Assembly: GCA_964557845.1 (NCBI GenBank)
Contig: CAZLBV010000050.1
Location: 1 to 5,519, forward strand
From: CAZLBV01 sp964557845
Lineage (GTDB): Bacteria; Acidobacteriota; Aminicenantia; Aminicenantales; Aminicenantaceae
DNA length: 5,519 nucleotides
Reading direction: 5' to 3'
Position numbers and translations under genes: made by a program. Within the stretch, counting starts at the first letter, position 1. Each line of letters begins with the position of its first letter. The notes beneath the pieces are model-generated. The model had not been told where the DNA came from, searched no databases, and saw only the letters and a list, made by a program, of their open reading frames with translations. This document shows positions 1 through 5,519 of the stretch, one piece after another.

Positions 1-987
1 GGGATCGCTTTGAATAAGGTTGAATTGCTTTCCATCCTGATCGAAAAAATTGATTCCCAGGTCCGTGCCGATCCATAAAACTCCTGAATTGTCCTCATAA
101 ATGGACATGACTCTGTCATTACTCAGACTGTTCGGTTTGCTGGGGCTGTTGCGGTAGTGTATGAATTCATTTTTTTGGGGATCGAACCGGTTCAATCCCC
201 CGCCATAAGTTCCGATCCACAAGATGCCTGGTTCTTTGGAGGTTTCATAGATGGCATGAACATGGTTGTCGCTGAGACTGTTTTCTTCATCAGGATTGTG
301 CTTATAGCGGATAAAACTCTGGTTTTCTCTATCATAAAGATTAAATCCATTACCATCTGTCCCAATCCAAAGCCTCTGTAAAGAATCCTCATAGATACAG
401 AAAACCTTATCACCGCTGAGGGAGGTTTCTTCATAAGGGTTGTGAATGAATGTTATGAACTGATAATTCTCTCTGTCAAAAATTTTTAATCCGCCGCCAT
501 CGGTTCCGATATAAAGATTGCCTATACTGTCTTCACAGAGCGATGTGATTTTATTATGACTTATAGTCCCGGGATCATGTGGTTTATGTTGATAATAGGT
601 AAAATTTTCAGTTGTCCGGTCGAATTGGTTCAAGCCCCCTTCTGTCCCAATCCAAAGAGAACCTGATTTGTCCTCAAGAATGGATGTAACTCTGTTGTTA
701 CTGATACTTCTCGGATTATCCGGGTCATGCATATAATGCGTAAAGACTTCTTTTTCCGGGTCATAGCGGTCCAGCCCGCCTCCGTAAGTGCCGATCCAGA
801 ATATGCCATTCTTATCTTCATAGATGGCCTTGATGTTTTCATAACTTAATCCTTTGTGCCTTATCTTTTGAGTCTTAAAGATTTTAAAACTGAAACCATC
901 ATAAAGATTTAGACCATCTTCTGTCCCGAACCACATAAATCCTCTGCTGTCCTGAAATATACAGGGAACATCGCTTTGAGATAAACC
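1..987 (-). repeat. Seven tandem Reg_prop beta-propeller blades (protein-level repeat)
   Basis: The W/Y-I/F-G-T cores recur every 45-50 residues (spacings 45, 48, 47, 48, 50, 48), with a unit of the form SLSNDxVxxIYEDxxGxLWIGT, then GGGLNRFD, then a short F-x-x-Y strand and an H-N/D-P-D turn. Blades begin at about residues 47, 92, 140, 187, 235, 283 and 333. Seven blades would close one propeller, so the left edge falls about where the first propeller ends. The repeats diverge at DNA level and are recognised by their protein pattern, not as recent duplications. Confidence 0.88.
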
Positions 988-1125
988 CTGTTCGATGGAT
1001 AAACGTTTAAAGGCGATATTGTTATTTTGAGCATGAAGCAAAATGGGCCAAAGGATAATTGCCCCAAGGATTAATCGGATTAAGATTCGGGGACAGATTG
1101 AATCCCTAAGTTTTTTTTCAGACAT
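1..1125 (-). CDS. Reg_prop two-component-type sensor, N-terminal part (runs off left edge)
   Basis: The minus-strand frame is open from the ATG at 1125-1123 to the window edge (375 codons, no stop), so the C-terminus is missing. Residues 1-33 look like a Sec signal peptide: basic start, hydrophobic stretch about 15-30, likely cleavage near LLHAQ. From residue 47 there are seven propeller blades, each ending in W-I/F-G-T plus a Gly-rich turn and an F/Y-D (WFGT 65, WIGT 110, WIGT 158, YIGT 205, WIGT 253, WIGT 303, WIGT 351). The opening EQGLSQ...QDSRGFMWFGT followed by GLNLYDG is the typical start of hybrid two-component sensors and their relatives. In that family a second seven-blade propeller, a Y_Y_Y domain, a membrane helix and a histidine kinase or GGDEF output usually follow. 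These lie beyond the edge, so kinase activity is inferred, not seen. An AAGAGG Shine-Dalgarno sits 6 nt before the ATG (complement of 1132-1137). The gene is divergent from the deacetylase operon, which suggests local regulation. Confidence 0.9.
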   Translation of the reverse strand, partial: MSEKKLRDSICPRILIRLILGAIILWPILLHAQNNNIAFKRLSIEQGLSQSDVPCIFQDSRGFMWFGTEDGLNLYDGFSFKIFKTQKIRHKGLSYENIKAIYEDKNGIFWIGTYGGGLDRYDPEKEVFTHYMHDPDNPRSISNNRVTSILEDKSGSLWIGTEGGLNQFDRTTENFTYYQHKPHDPGTISHNKITSLCEDSIGNLYIGTDGGGLKIFDRENYQFITFIHNPYEETSLSGDKVFCIYEDSLQRLWIGTDGNGFNLYDRENQSFIRYKHNPDEENSLSDNHVHAIYETSKEPGILWIGTYGGGLNRFDPQKNEFIHYRNSPSKPNSLSNDRVMSIYEDNSGVLWIGTDLGINFFDQDGKQFNLIQSDP

Positions 1126-1141
1126 ACTTTTCCTCTTCCGG

Positions 1142-1164
1142 TTTTTTTACATCATGTCAAAAAA
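1142..1164. repeat. Imperfect 23-bp inverted repeat upstream of the sensor gene
   Basis: Arms 1142-1152 and 1154-1164 flank a single central C at 1153. Ten of eleven positions pair, with one T/C mismatch (1148/1158). It has a GC-poor T-tract/A-tract outer part and an ACAT-C-ATGT core. It lies 17-39 bp upstream of the sensor start codon, where an operator or a 5' leader hairpin of that gene could sit. Much of the symmetry comes from the T and A runs, so chance is a real alternative. Confidence 0.4.
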
Positions 1165-1177
1165 TATTGATTTGTAC

Positions 1178-1195
1178 ATCACCTTTTAAGGTGAT
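1178..1195. promoter_or_regulatory. Perfect 8-bp inverted repeat, possible operator
   Basis: ATCACCTT, a TT centre, then AAGGTGAT: two exact 8-bp arms separated by 2 bp. It lies in the divergent intergenic region, about 53 bp before the sensor ATG and about 56 bp upstream of the -35 of the rightward promoter candidate. A dimeric regulator site is the natural reading. The 2-nt centre is too tight for a stable RNA hairpin at full arm length, and no U-tract terminator pattern follows on the plus strand. The heptamer TACATCA occurs both here (1175-1181) and in the neighbouring inverted repeat (1148-1154), 27 bp apart. Confidence 0.45.
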
Positions 1196-1250
1196 TTTGA
1201 TGGTGAAAAATTTTCTTTTGTTTCATTTAAAGGGGTTAAATAATTGCTGT

Positions 1251-1279
1251 TTGACGGGATAGGGGGCTTGTGTTATATC
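1251..1279 (+). promoter_or_regulatory. Sigma70-like promoter candidate for the deacetylase operon
   Basis: A TTGACG -35 box (1251-1256) is followed by a 17-bp spacer and a TATATC -10 box (1274-1279), with an extended -10 TGT at 1271-1273. Five of six -35 bases and four of six -10 bases match the sigma70 consensus, and the spacing is ideal. Transcription would start near 1286 and give a leader of about 78 nt before the deacetylase ATG. It was found by eye, and no Bacteroidota-type TAnnTTTG box was seen in this region. Confidence 0.5.
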
Positions 1280-1351
1280 AGAAAAGAGATTGATCTATTG
1301 ATGCAAACATTGAATATACCAAGTGAACAAGATGATTAGTATGATAGAGCC

Positions 1352-1358
1352 AAGGAGG
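1352..1358 (+). promoter_or_regulatory. Strong Shine-Dalgarno (AAGGAGG) for the deacetylase gene
   Basis: AAGGAGG lies 5 nt before the ATG at 1364 and fixes that start. An overlapping ATG at 1360 opens a frame that stops after four codons, so it is not a competing gene start. Confidence 0.85.
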
Positions 1359-1363
1359 GATGA

Positions 1364-2215
1364 ATGAAATTTAATAAAGATACTTCTGAAATATTTGTTC
1401 CCGATAATTTACCGGAGACTCAAGCTTTGGAGAGAACGACCCATCTGGCAGTAGGAGCCCATCAAGATGACCTTGAGATCATGGCTGTCGATGGAATTTT
1501 AAAAACATTTCAGCAAAACGACAAATGGTTTTGCGGGATCGTTATGACAGATGGGAGCGGGTCTCCCCGGGATGATCTCTATAAAGATTATACTGATGAG
1601 ATGATGAGGGAGATAAGACGTAAAGAACAAAAAAAAGCTGCTGTGGTGGGTGAATACGGCGCCCTGGTTTTTTTGGATTATTCCAGTGCTGAGATCAAAG
1701 ATGGTTCCAGTAAAGCCTCAGTTTACGATCTTAGCTCGATCTTGCTTAAAACGCACCCTGAAACCATTTACACCCATAATCTGGCGGACAAACATGATAC
1801 TCATGTGGCAACATCACTCCGCCTCATCGAGGCTCTCCGTTTGCTTCCTGAAAGCGACAGGACTCGCAGTTTCTATGGATGTGAGGTGTGGCGGGATCTT
1901 GACTGGATGATTGATAAGGATAAACAGGTCTTTGATGTTTCCGCGCATCCTAACTTACAGACATCTCTGGTAGGTGTTTTTGATTCACAGATATGCGGTG
2001 GTAAGCGATATGATCTGGCTACTATCGGAAGAAGAAGAGCCAATGCGAGTTATTATGCCTCTCACAGCACAGATATAGCTTCAGCGATGATCTATGCTAT
2101 GGATCTTTCCCCCTTGATCGATCATCCTGAGATGAATATCAATGATTACATCCAGGAATACATCGATCGGTTCAAACAAGATGTTGCGGATAGGATAAAT
2201 AGATTGCTGGGATGA
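1364..2215 (+). CDS. PIG-L/LmbE-family zinc-dependent N-acetyl-sugar deacetylase
   Basis: This 283-residue protein has the full PIG-L pattern. The metal/catalytic motif is AHQDDLE at 32-38, a variant of the usual AHPDDxE, with H33 and D36 as expected zinc ligands and D35 as the likely general base. TDGSGSPR at 62-69 is the family's T-N/D-G loop, R85 and E88 form the R-x-x-E helix motif, and H138-x3-D142-x-H144-D145-x-H147 supplies the third zinc ligand (H147). There is no signal peptide or membrane segment, so it should act in the cytoplasm. Members remove the N-acetyl group from GlcNAc-containing substrates, for example diacetylchitobiose (archaeal Dac), GlcNAc-PI and bacillithiol/mycothiol precursors. 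The SIS gene 3 nt downstream points to catabolic amino-sugar deacetylation rather than thiol synthesis, but the substrate is inferred. The length is normal for the family and the start is supported by AAGGAGG at 1352-1358. It is the first gene of the rightward cluster. Confidence 0.9.
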   Translation: MKFNKDTSEIFVPDNLPETQALERTTHLAVGAHQDDLEIMAVDGILKTFQQNDKWFCGIVMTDGSGSPRDDLYKDYTDEMMREIRRKEQKKAAVVGEYGALVFLDYSSAEIKDGSSKASVYDLSSILLKTHPETIYTHNLADKHDTHVATSLRLIEALRLLPESDRTRSFYGCEVWRDLDWMIDKDKQVFDVSAHPNLQTSLVGVFDSQICGGKRYDLATIGRRRANASYYASHSTDIASAMIYAMDLSPLIDHPEMNINDYIQEYIDRFKQDVADRINRLLG

Positions 2216-2218
2216 ACA

Positions 2219-3256
2219 ATGAGTCTGCATGCTGAAATAATGGAACAGCCAGAAGTACTGGGGCGTCTGCTGGATACAAAGATGGAAGAGGTAGAGAAAA
2301 TTTCCCGCCTCTTGAAGAGAAAAAAGATAGAATTTGTATTCCTGGCGGCCCGCGGAACCTCGGACAATGCCGGTTTATATGCCAAATATCTCTGGGGGGC
2401 TTTTAATGGAATCCCCATTGCACTGGCCGCTCCTTCTCTATTTACCATCTATAAGAGACCACCGAAATTAAAGAACTCGTTGGTAGTTGTGATCTCACAA
2501 TCCGGACAATCTCCGGATATTCTTGGGGTGGCAGAGGAAGGGCGTAGACAAGGCGCCATGGTATTATCCATTACAAATGACATTTCATCCCCGATTGCCG
2601 AGGTCTCCGATTTTGTTATTGATATCTGTGCAGGAATTGAGAAAGCCGTAGCGGCGACTAAGACCTATACCGCTCAACTTTTAGCCATAGCTATGTTGTC
2701 AGTGGCCTTGAATCCAGAGGCCAGTCGCCTATCTGTATTGAAGCGTTTGCCTGATTTAGCTAAGGAAGCCCTAAGCCTGGATGAGATCACCCAGAAGGCT
2801 GCAGATGAATATATGACAATGGAGCAGTGTGTGGTGTTGGGGAGGGGATTTAATTATGCGACTGCCTACGAATGGTCTTTAAAACTCAAAGAACTGGCCT
2901 ATGTAGTGGCGGAGCCTTATTCATCCGCGGATTTCCAGCACGGCCCAGTGGCGGTTGTTTCCCGAGATTTTCCCGTGCTTGCTGTTATTCCTGAGGGTGC
3001 CGTATTCAAGGATATGCTTTCTCTGCTTTCTCTTCTGGTTAATCAGAGACAGGTGAAATTGATGGTGTTATCCAATCAAAAGGAAGCCCTTTCTCTGGCA
3101 AACGCTGCTGTTCGTCTCCCAGATGAACTCCCTGAATGGCTTAGTCCTCTTATAAGCATTATTCCAGCTCAACTTTTCTGTTATCATTTGACCTGCAGAA
3201 AAGGTTTGGATACTGAGACACCCCGTGGACTCAAGAAGATCACTCTGACAAAATAG
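2219..3256 (+). CDS. Double-SIS sugar-phosphate isomerase/deaminase (GlmS isomerase-like, GlmD/AgaS type)
   Basis: This 345-residue protein has two SIS domains (about 25-165 and 190-335) and no glutaminase domain; it begins with Met, not the Cys nucleophile of full GlmS. SIS1 carries AARGTSDN (43-50), the phosphate-binding ISQSGQS (92-98) and AVAATKTYTAQ (143-153). SIS2 carries GRGFNYATAYEWSLKLKE and then DFQHGP. By motif alignment to E. coli GlmS, E218, K222, E225 and H241 match E481, K485, E488 and H504. The C-terminal PRGLKK (335-340) puts K340 at the place of K603. The ring-opening and isomerase chemistry therefore looks intact. Likely reaction: glucosamine-6-phosphate to fructose-6-phosphate plus ammonia, as in archaeal GlmD; a related aminosugar phosphate (AgaS-type) is the alternative. 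It is cytoplasmic. The gene starts 3 nt after the deacetylase stop with no clear Shine-Dalgarno, which implies translational coupling. Confidence 0.88.
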   Translation: MSLHAEIMEQPEVLGRLLDTKMEEVEKISRLLKRKKIEFVFLAARGTSDNAGLYAKYLWGAFNGIPIALAAPSLFTIYKRPPKLKNSLVVVISQSGQSPDILGVAEEGRRQGAMVLSITNDISSPIAEVSDFVIDICAGIEKAVAATKTYTAQLLAIAMLSVALNPEASRLSVLKRLPDLAKEALSLDEITQKAADEYMTMEQCVVLGRGFNYATAYEWSLKLKELAYVVAEPYSSADFQHGPVAVVSRDFPVLAVIPEGAVFKDMLSLLSLLVNQRQVKLMVLSNQKEALSLANAAVRLPDELPEWLSPLISIIPAQLFCYHLTCRKGLDTETPRGLKKITLTK

Positions 3257-3329
3257 AAAAAAGTGAACCAACAGAGGTGAGTCTCGTGAAAAACCCTGAT
3301 TGGTAGGTTTAATTAGGATTTGAATAAAT

Positions 3330-3335
3330 GAGGAG
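3330..3335 (+). promoter_or_regulatory. Shine-Dalgarno (GAGGAG) that decides the reductase start
   Basis: GAGGAG lies 7 nt before the ATG at 3343. The in-frame ATG at 3328 overlaps this site and has no purine-rich element of its own at the right distance, so 3343 is the better start. Confidence 0.75.
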
Positions 3336-3342
3336 ATCAATA

Positions 3343-4671
3343 ATGACAGACCAAAATTTGATAAAACGCCGACAGTTTTTGAAGAAGTCTGCTCTGGGAG
3401 TTATCGGAGCCGGAATGTTTTCTAGAGCAAGCCTGGCTGTGGATAGTCAGGAAACTTCAACAGAAACTGATAAAGCACCTTTAAAGATTCACGGGTACCG
3501 CATTCTTGGAAGGACTGGTTTTAAGGTGTCTGATATTGCCACGGGTTCGATTCAGGAAGAAAATATATTAAATGCCATGTTGGAGGCAGGAGTAAATTAT
3601 ATTGATACCGCTGAACAGTACCCCGGGCACCATAAAATGATTGGCAATGTGTTGAAAAACGGCGGTCATGACCGGAAGAATCTGTTTATCACCTCAAAAA
3701 TGGAAGTCCTGGAAGATAAATCCAAAGAAGGATTCATAAGACGGGTGCATAAAGGTCTGGAAGAGATGAGGACGGATTATTTCGACTGCATGATGATGCA
3801 TATGCCGGAAAGAGCAGAGACGATCAAGACCGAAGGTTTCCATGAGGCTATGCGGCAGTTAAAAGCCGAAGGCCGGGTCCGGTTTGTGGGAATTTCCAAT
3901 CATGGTTCTTTTTGGTTTCGGGATCCGGAAGAGACTATGGAGAAGGTACTGCTGGCAGCCGCGGATGACGGCCGTTTTGATGTGTTTCTCATGGCTTATA
4001 ATTTTCTTCAGATGGATCAGGCTGAAAAGGTATTAAATGTCTGCAAGGAGAAACAGATCGGAACAGCTTTGATGAAGACTACTCCTATCACCAAATTCTA
4101 TCTCATCAAGTCAAGGGTTGAACAGATGGAAAAGGAAGGAAAGGAAGTCCATCCTTTGTATAAAGAAGGGCTGGTGAGATTTAAAGACAAATTGGATAAA
4201 GCAGAAGGATTTATAAATAAATATAATCTGCAGAATCCGGAGGAGATAAAAGAAGCGGCTATCCGATTCGTGCTGGACAATCCCAATGTCAATACCGTCT
4301 GCTGTTCAGCCGGAAATTTTGAAGAGATGGAGAGATTTATACGTCTATCCGGGACCAGTCTAACCGATTGGGATAGAGCCAAACTGTCCACTTATGAAGA
4401 AGGATGCGGAGAACTTTACTGCCGTCATGCCTGTGGGGTATGTGAACCGGAGTGCCCCCATGGGGTTCCTGTCAATACCATCATGCGGTACAGCCATTAT
4501 TTTATTTCCCAGGGACGGGAACGGGAGGCGATGAAAAATTATGCATCTATTCCTGGAAATTCAGCTGAAGTATGCCAGCAATGTTCCGGATACTGTGAAC
4601 AGGCCTGCCCCTATAATGTTCCCATTCAGGGGATGTTGATCATGACTCACAATCTGCTTGCAATGGCATAG
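3343..4671 (+). CDS. Tat-exported aldo/keto reductase with C-terminal 4Fe-4S ferredoxin-like domain
   Basis: The protein is 442 residues from the chosen ATG; starting at 3328 would add five. Residues 8-32 form a twin-arginine signal (KRRQFLKK, a hydrophobic stretch, then ASLA as probable cleavage site), so it is expected to be exported folded with its cofactors. The aldo/keto reductase barrel spans about 50-340, with the catalytic tetrad visible as D88 (YIDTAEQY), Y93, K119 (TSK) and H153 (MMHMP). The tail has nine cysteines in two groups: C355-x4-C360-x3-C364-x2-C367-x3-C371-P and C411-x2-C414-x3-C418-x3-C422-P, enough for two 4Fe-4S clusters with one Cys spare. It probably reduces or oxidises a carbonyl/alcohol, perhaps of a sugar, with electrons passing through the clusters; substrate and partner are unknown. 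It follows the SIS gene by 86 nt with no terminator hairpin, so co-transcription is likely but not shown. Confidence 0.88.
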   Translation: MTDQNLIKRRQFLKKSALGVIGAGMFSRASLAVDSQETSTETDKAPLKIHGYRILGRTGFKVSDIATGSIQEENILNAMLEAGVNYIDTAEQYPGHHKMIGNVLKNGGHDRKNLFITSKMEVLEDKSKEGFIRRVHKGLEEMRTDYFDCMMMHMPERAETIKTEGFHEAMRQLKAEGRVRFVGISNHGSFWFRDPEETMEKVLLAAADDGRFDVFLMAYNFLQMDQAEKVLNVCKEKQIGTALMKTTPITKFYLIKSRVEQMEKEGKEVHPLYKEGLVRFKDKLDKAEGFINKYNLQNPEEIKEAAIRFVLDNPNVNTVCCSAGNFEEMERFIRLSGTSLTDWDRAKLSTYEEGCGELYCRHACGVCEPECPHGVPVNTIMRYSHYFISQGREREAMKNYASIPGNSAEVCQQCSGYCEQACPYNVPIQGMLIMTHNLLAMA

Positions 4672-4728
4672 ATGATCAGTTCACAAAAAAGTAGAATAAT
4701 TTCAGCTTAAATTATAAAATCATCCCAG

Positions 4729-4734
4729 AAGGAG
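4729..4734 (+). promoter_or_regulatory. Shine-Dalgarno (AAGGAG) for the last gene
   Basis: AAGGAG lies 9 nt before the ATG at 4744. It supports that start, which also begins a clear signal peptide. Confidence 0.7.
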
Positions 4735-4743
4735 ATCGATCTT

Positions 4744-5519
4744 ATGATAAGAAATAGGTTTGTGTCCCTATTTTTGGGAGTTCTTATTCTGCTCGGTCTG
4801 GGTTCCATCCTGATGGCAGGGACCGGAAGGTTGAAATTTGTAGAAACGGAGGTGATCCTGTTTCCAGATGGGAAAGCCTCGGTTGAATATGTAGTGCGAT
4901 ATACCGTCACTTCCGGAGATTTTCATGGTTTTTATTTTGAGGGATTGGGAAAACTTGTTCCTCATTTCGATACCCAGAATGCCAGCGGGATCGACAGTTA
5001 CGGCCATACCTATGGATTGGATATAATAAGATTAAACGATGGCCGATATGATATCATCCTGGCAGACGGCATGGGAGTTTCCTCGGGGGATGTAACCTAT
5101 CGCTTCCGTTTTGCCGCTGATATGGCAGAAGCAGGGTACTTAGCGCGCACTCTGAAGGGCAATCAGGAATTGGCCGTTTTCAACTGGTCACCATCAGATT
5201 GGGATGAGCCCTTAGAGCATTATACGGTTAAAGTGGTCTATCCTTTGGAATATGATTCTCAGCAGACTGATCGTGATTCTATCGAAGAAGCTCTGCTGGC
5301 CAATGGCTTCGCCACAGAAAGATTCATGAACCAGCAGTACAAGATCGATTATCGTTTAAAAGAACTAAACGGCAAGCAGCTTATCACTGTCCTGCTGCAT
5401 AAGGAAAACGCCTCCAGGATGTACCATTTCCGGATCCAGCAATACATAAATTCCGGAGTATTTTCCAGCCTTCCGGAATCCGAAGTTCTTCCCGCCGTTA
5501 CGCCTGATCCGGAAGAAGA
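4744..5519 (+). CDS. Exported protein of unknown function, weakly DUF2207-like, N-terminal part
   Basis: The frame is open from the ATG to the window edge (258 codons plus 2 nt), so the C-terminus is missing. Residues 1-25 form a signal peptide or signal anchor: R3 and R5, a hydrophobic run at about 7-24, possible cleavage after LMA. The next part reads as beta-rich, with VILFPDGKASVEYVVRYTV at 37-55 and a later paired region GVSSGDVTYRFRFAADM (111-127). The 'potential/energy strand, DG, E-Y-x-V-x-Y' opening resembles the extracellular N-terminal domain of DUF2207-type membrane proteins, but this is an impression, not a firm assignment. No catalytic motif, Cys pair or lipobox is visible. It starts 72 nt after the reductase with a good Shine-Dalgarno and no intervening terminator, so it may end or continue the operon. 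Confidence 0.8.
   Translation, partial: MIRNRFVSLFLGVLILLGLGSILMAGTGRLKFVETEVILFPDGKASVEYVVRYTVTSGDFHGFYFEGLGKLVPHFDTQNASGIDSYGHTYGLDIIRLNDGRYDIILADGMGVSSGDVTYRFRFAADMAEAGYLARTLKGNQELAVFNWSPSDWDEPLEHYTVKVVYPLEYDSQQTDRDSIEEALLANGFATERFMNQQYKIDYRLKELNGKQLITVLLHKENASRMYHFRIQQYINSGVFSSLPESEVLPAVTPDPEE

Noticed and set aside
157..842. Short open frames on the plus strand (157-381) and in other minus-strand frames (192-434, 630-842)
   Set aside because: All lie inside the continuous sensor reading frame (1125 to 1, minus), which shows clear Reg_prop blades. Their translations are compositionally odd and match nothing.
1132..1160. TTGACA on the minus strand (complement of 1155-1160) as a -35 box for the sensor gene
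   Set aside because: At 17 bp downstream the sequence is AAGAGG, the ribosome binding site, not a -10 box. A nearby TATTTTTTG also has one base too many for the Bacteroidota TAnnTTTG element.
1650..1910. Plus-strand frame inside the deacetylase gene
   Set aside because: It is an out-of-frame shadow of the PIG-L gene, whose metal motifs are in the other frame. It has no ribosome binding site worth noting.
2146..2448. Minus-strand open frame across the deacetylase/SIS junction, and similar ones at 3068-3340, 4098-4391, 4707-4910 and 4768-5007
   Set aside because: Each is antisense to a well-supported gene, and the translations show no recognisable domain.
3257..3327. Terminator or small gene between the SIS and reductase genes
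   Set aside because: Only scattered weak pairing (AACCAA with TTGGT, long loop) and no stable stem with a T-run. A GTG-started frame there stops after about ten codons.
3328..3342. Upstream in-frame ATG at 3328 as the reductase start
   Set aside because: The GAGGAG ribosome binding site at 3330-3335 overlaps it and is ideally placed for the ATG at 3343. The Tat signal is complete from 3343.
4680..4718. TTCACA (4680-4685) and TATAAA (4713-4718) as a promoter for the last gene
   Set aside because: The spacer would be 27 bp, far too long, and no -35-like box lies 16-18 bp before TATAAA. An AT-rich gap inside an operon explains it.
1..5519. CRISPR array, tRNA/rRNA gene, insertion sequence or attachment site
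   Set aside because: No regularly spaced direct repeats, no tRNA cloverleaf or rRNA-like stretch, no transposase and no terminal inverted repeats with target duplications were seen.

Overview
The window most likely comes from a Gram-negative bacterium of moderate GC (low to mid 40s percent, by eye). The exported sensor with Reg_prop propeller blades, and the Tat-exported aldo/keto reductase with an iron-sulfur tail, fit the Bacteroidota/FCB group or an uncultured relative such as Calditrichota or KSB1. I cannot fix the lineage from this sequence. The best promoter I see is sigma70-like rather than the TAnnTTTG type of Bacteroidota, which argues mildly against a classical Bacteroides.

Layout. 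Positions 1-1125 on the minus strand hold the first 375 codons of a large sensor protein: a signal peptide, then seven Reg_prop beta-propeller blades. The gene runs off the left edge. A 238-bp divergent intergenic region follows. It carries two inverted repeats near the sensor start and a promoter-like TTGACG-N17-TATATC (with extended -10) facing right. Then come four plus-strand genes: a PIG-L/LmbE zinc deacetylase (1364-2215), a SIS-domain sugar-phosphate isomerase or deaminase related to the GlmS isomerase half (2219-3256), a Tat-exported aldo/keto reductase with a nine-cysteine ferredoxin-like tail (3343-4671), and an exported protein of unknown function (4744 to the right edge, incomplete). 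No terminator-like hairpin separates the four, so they may be one operon.

How the genes may work together. The deacetylase and SIS genes are 3 nt apart, and the second lacks a good ribosome binding site, so they are probably translationally coupled. Their pairing matches the two chemistries of the archaeal chitin route (PIG-L-type deacetylase Dac and SIS-type glucosamine-6-phosphate deaminase GlmD). The SIS protein keeps the GlmS isomerase residues but has no glutaminase domain. I therefore infer amino-sugar deacetylation followed by deamination/isomerisation in the cytoplasm. The divergent sensor may detect an extracellular glycan and control the operon, but its output domain lies outside the window. 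The roles of the reductase and of the last gene are not clear.
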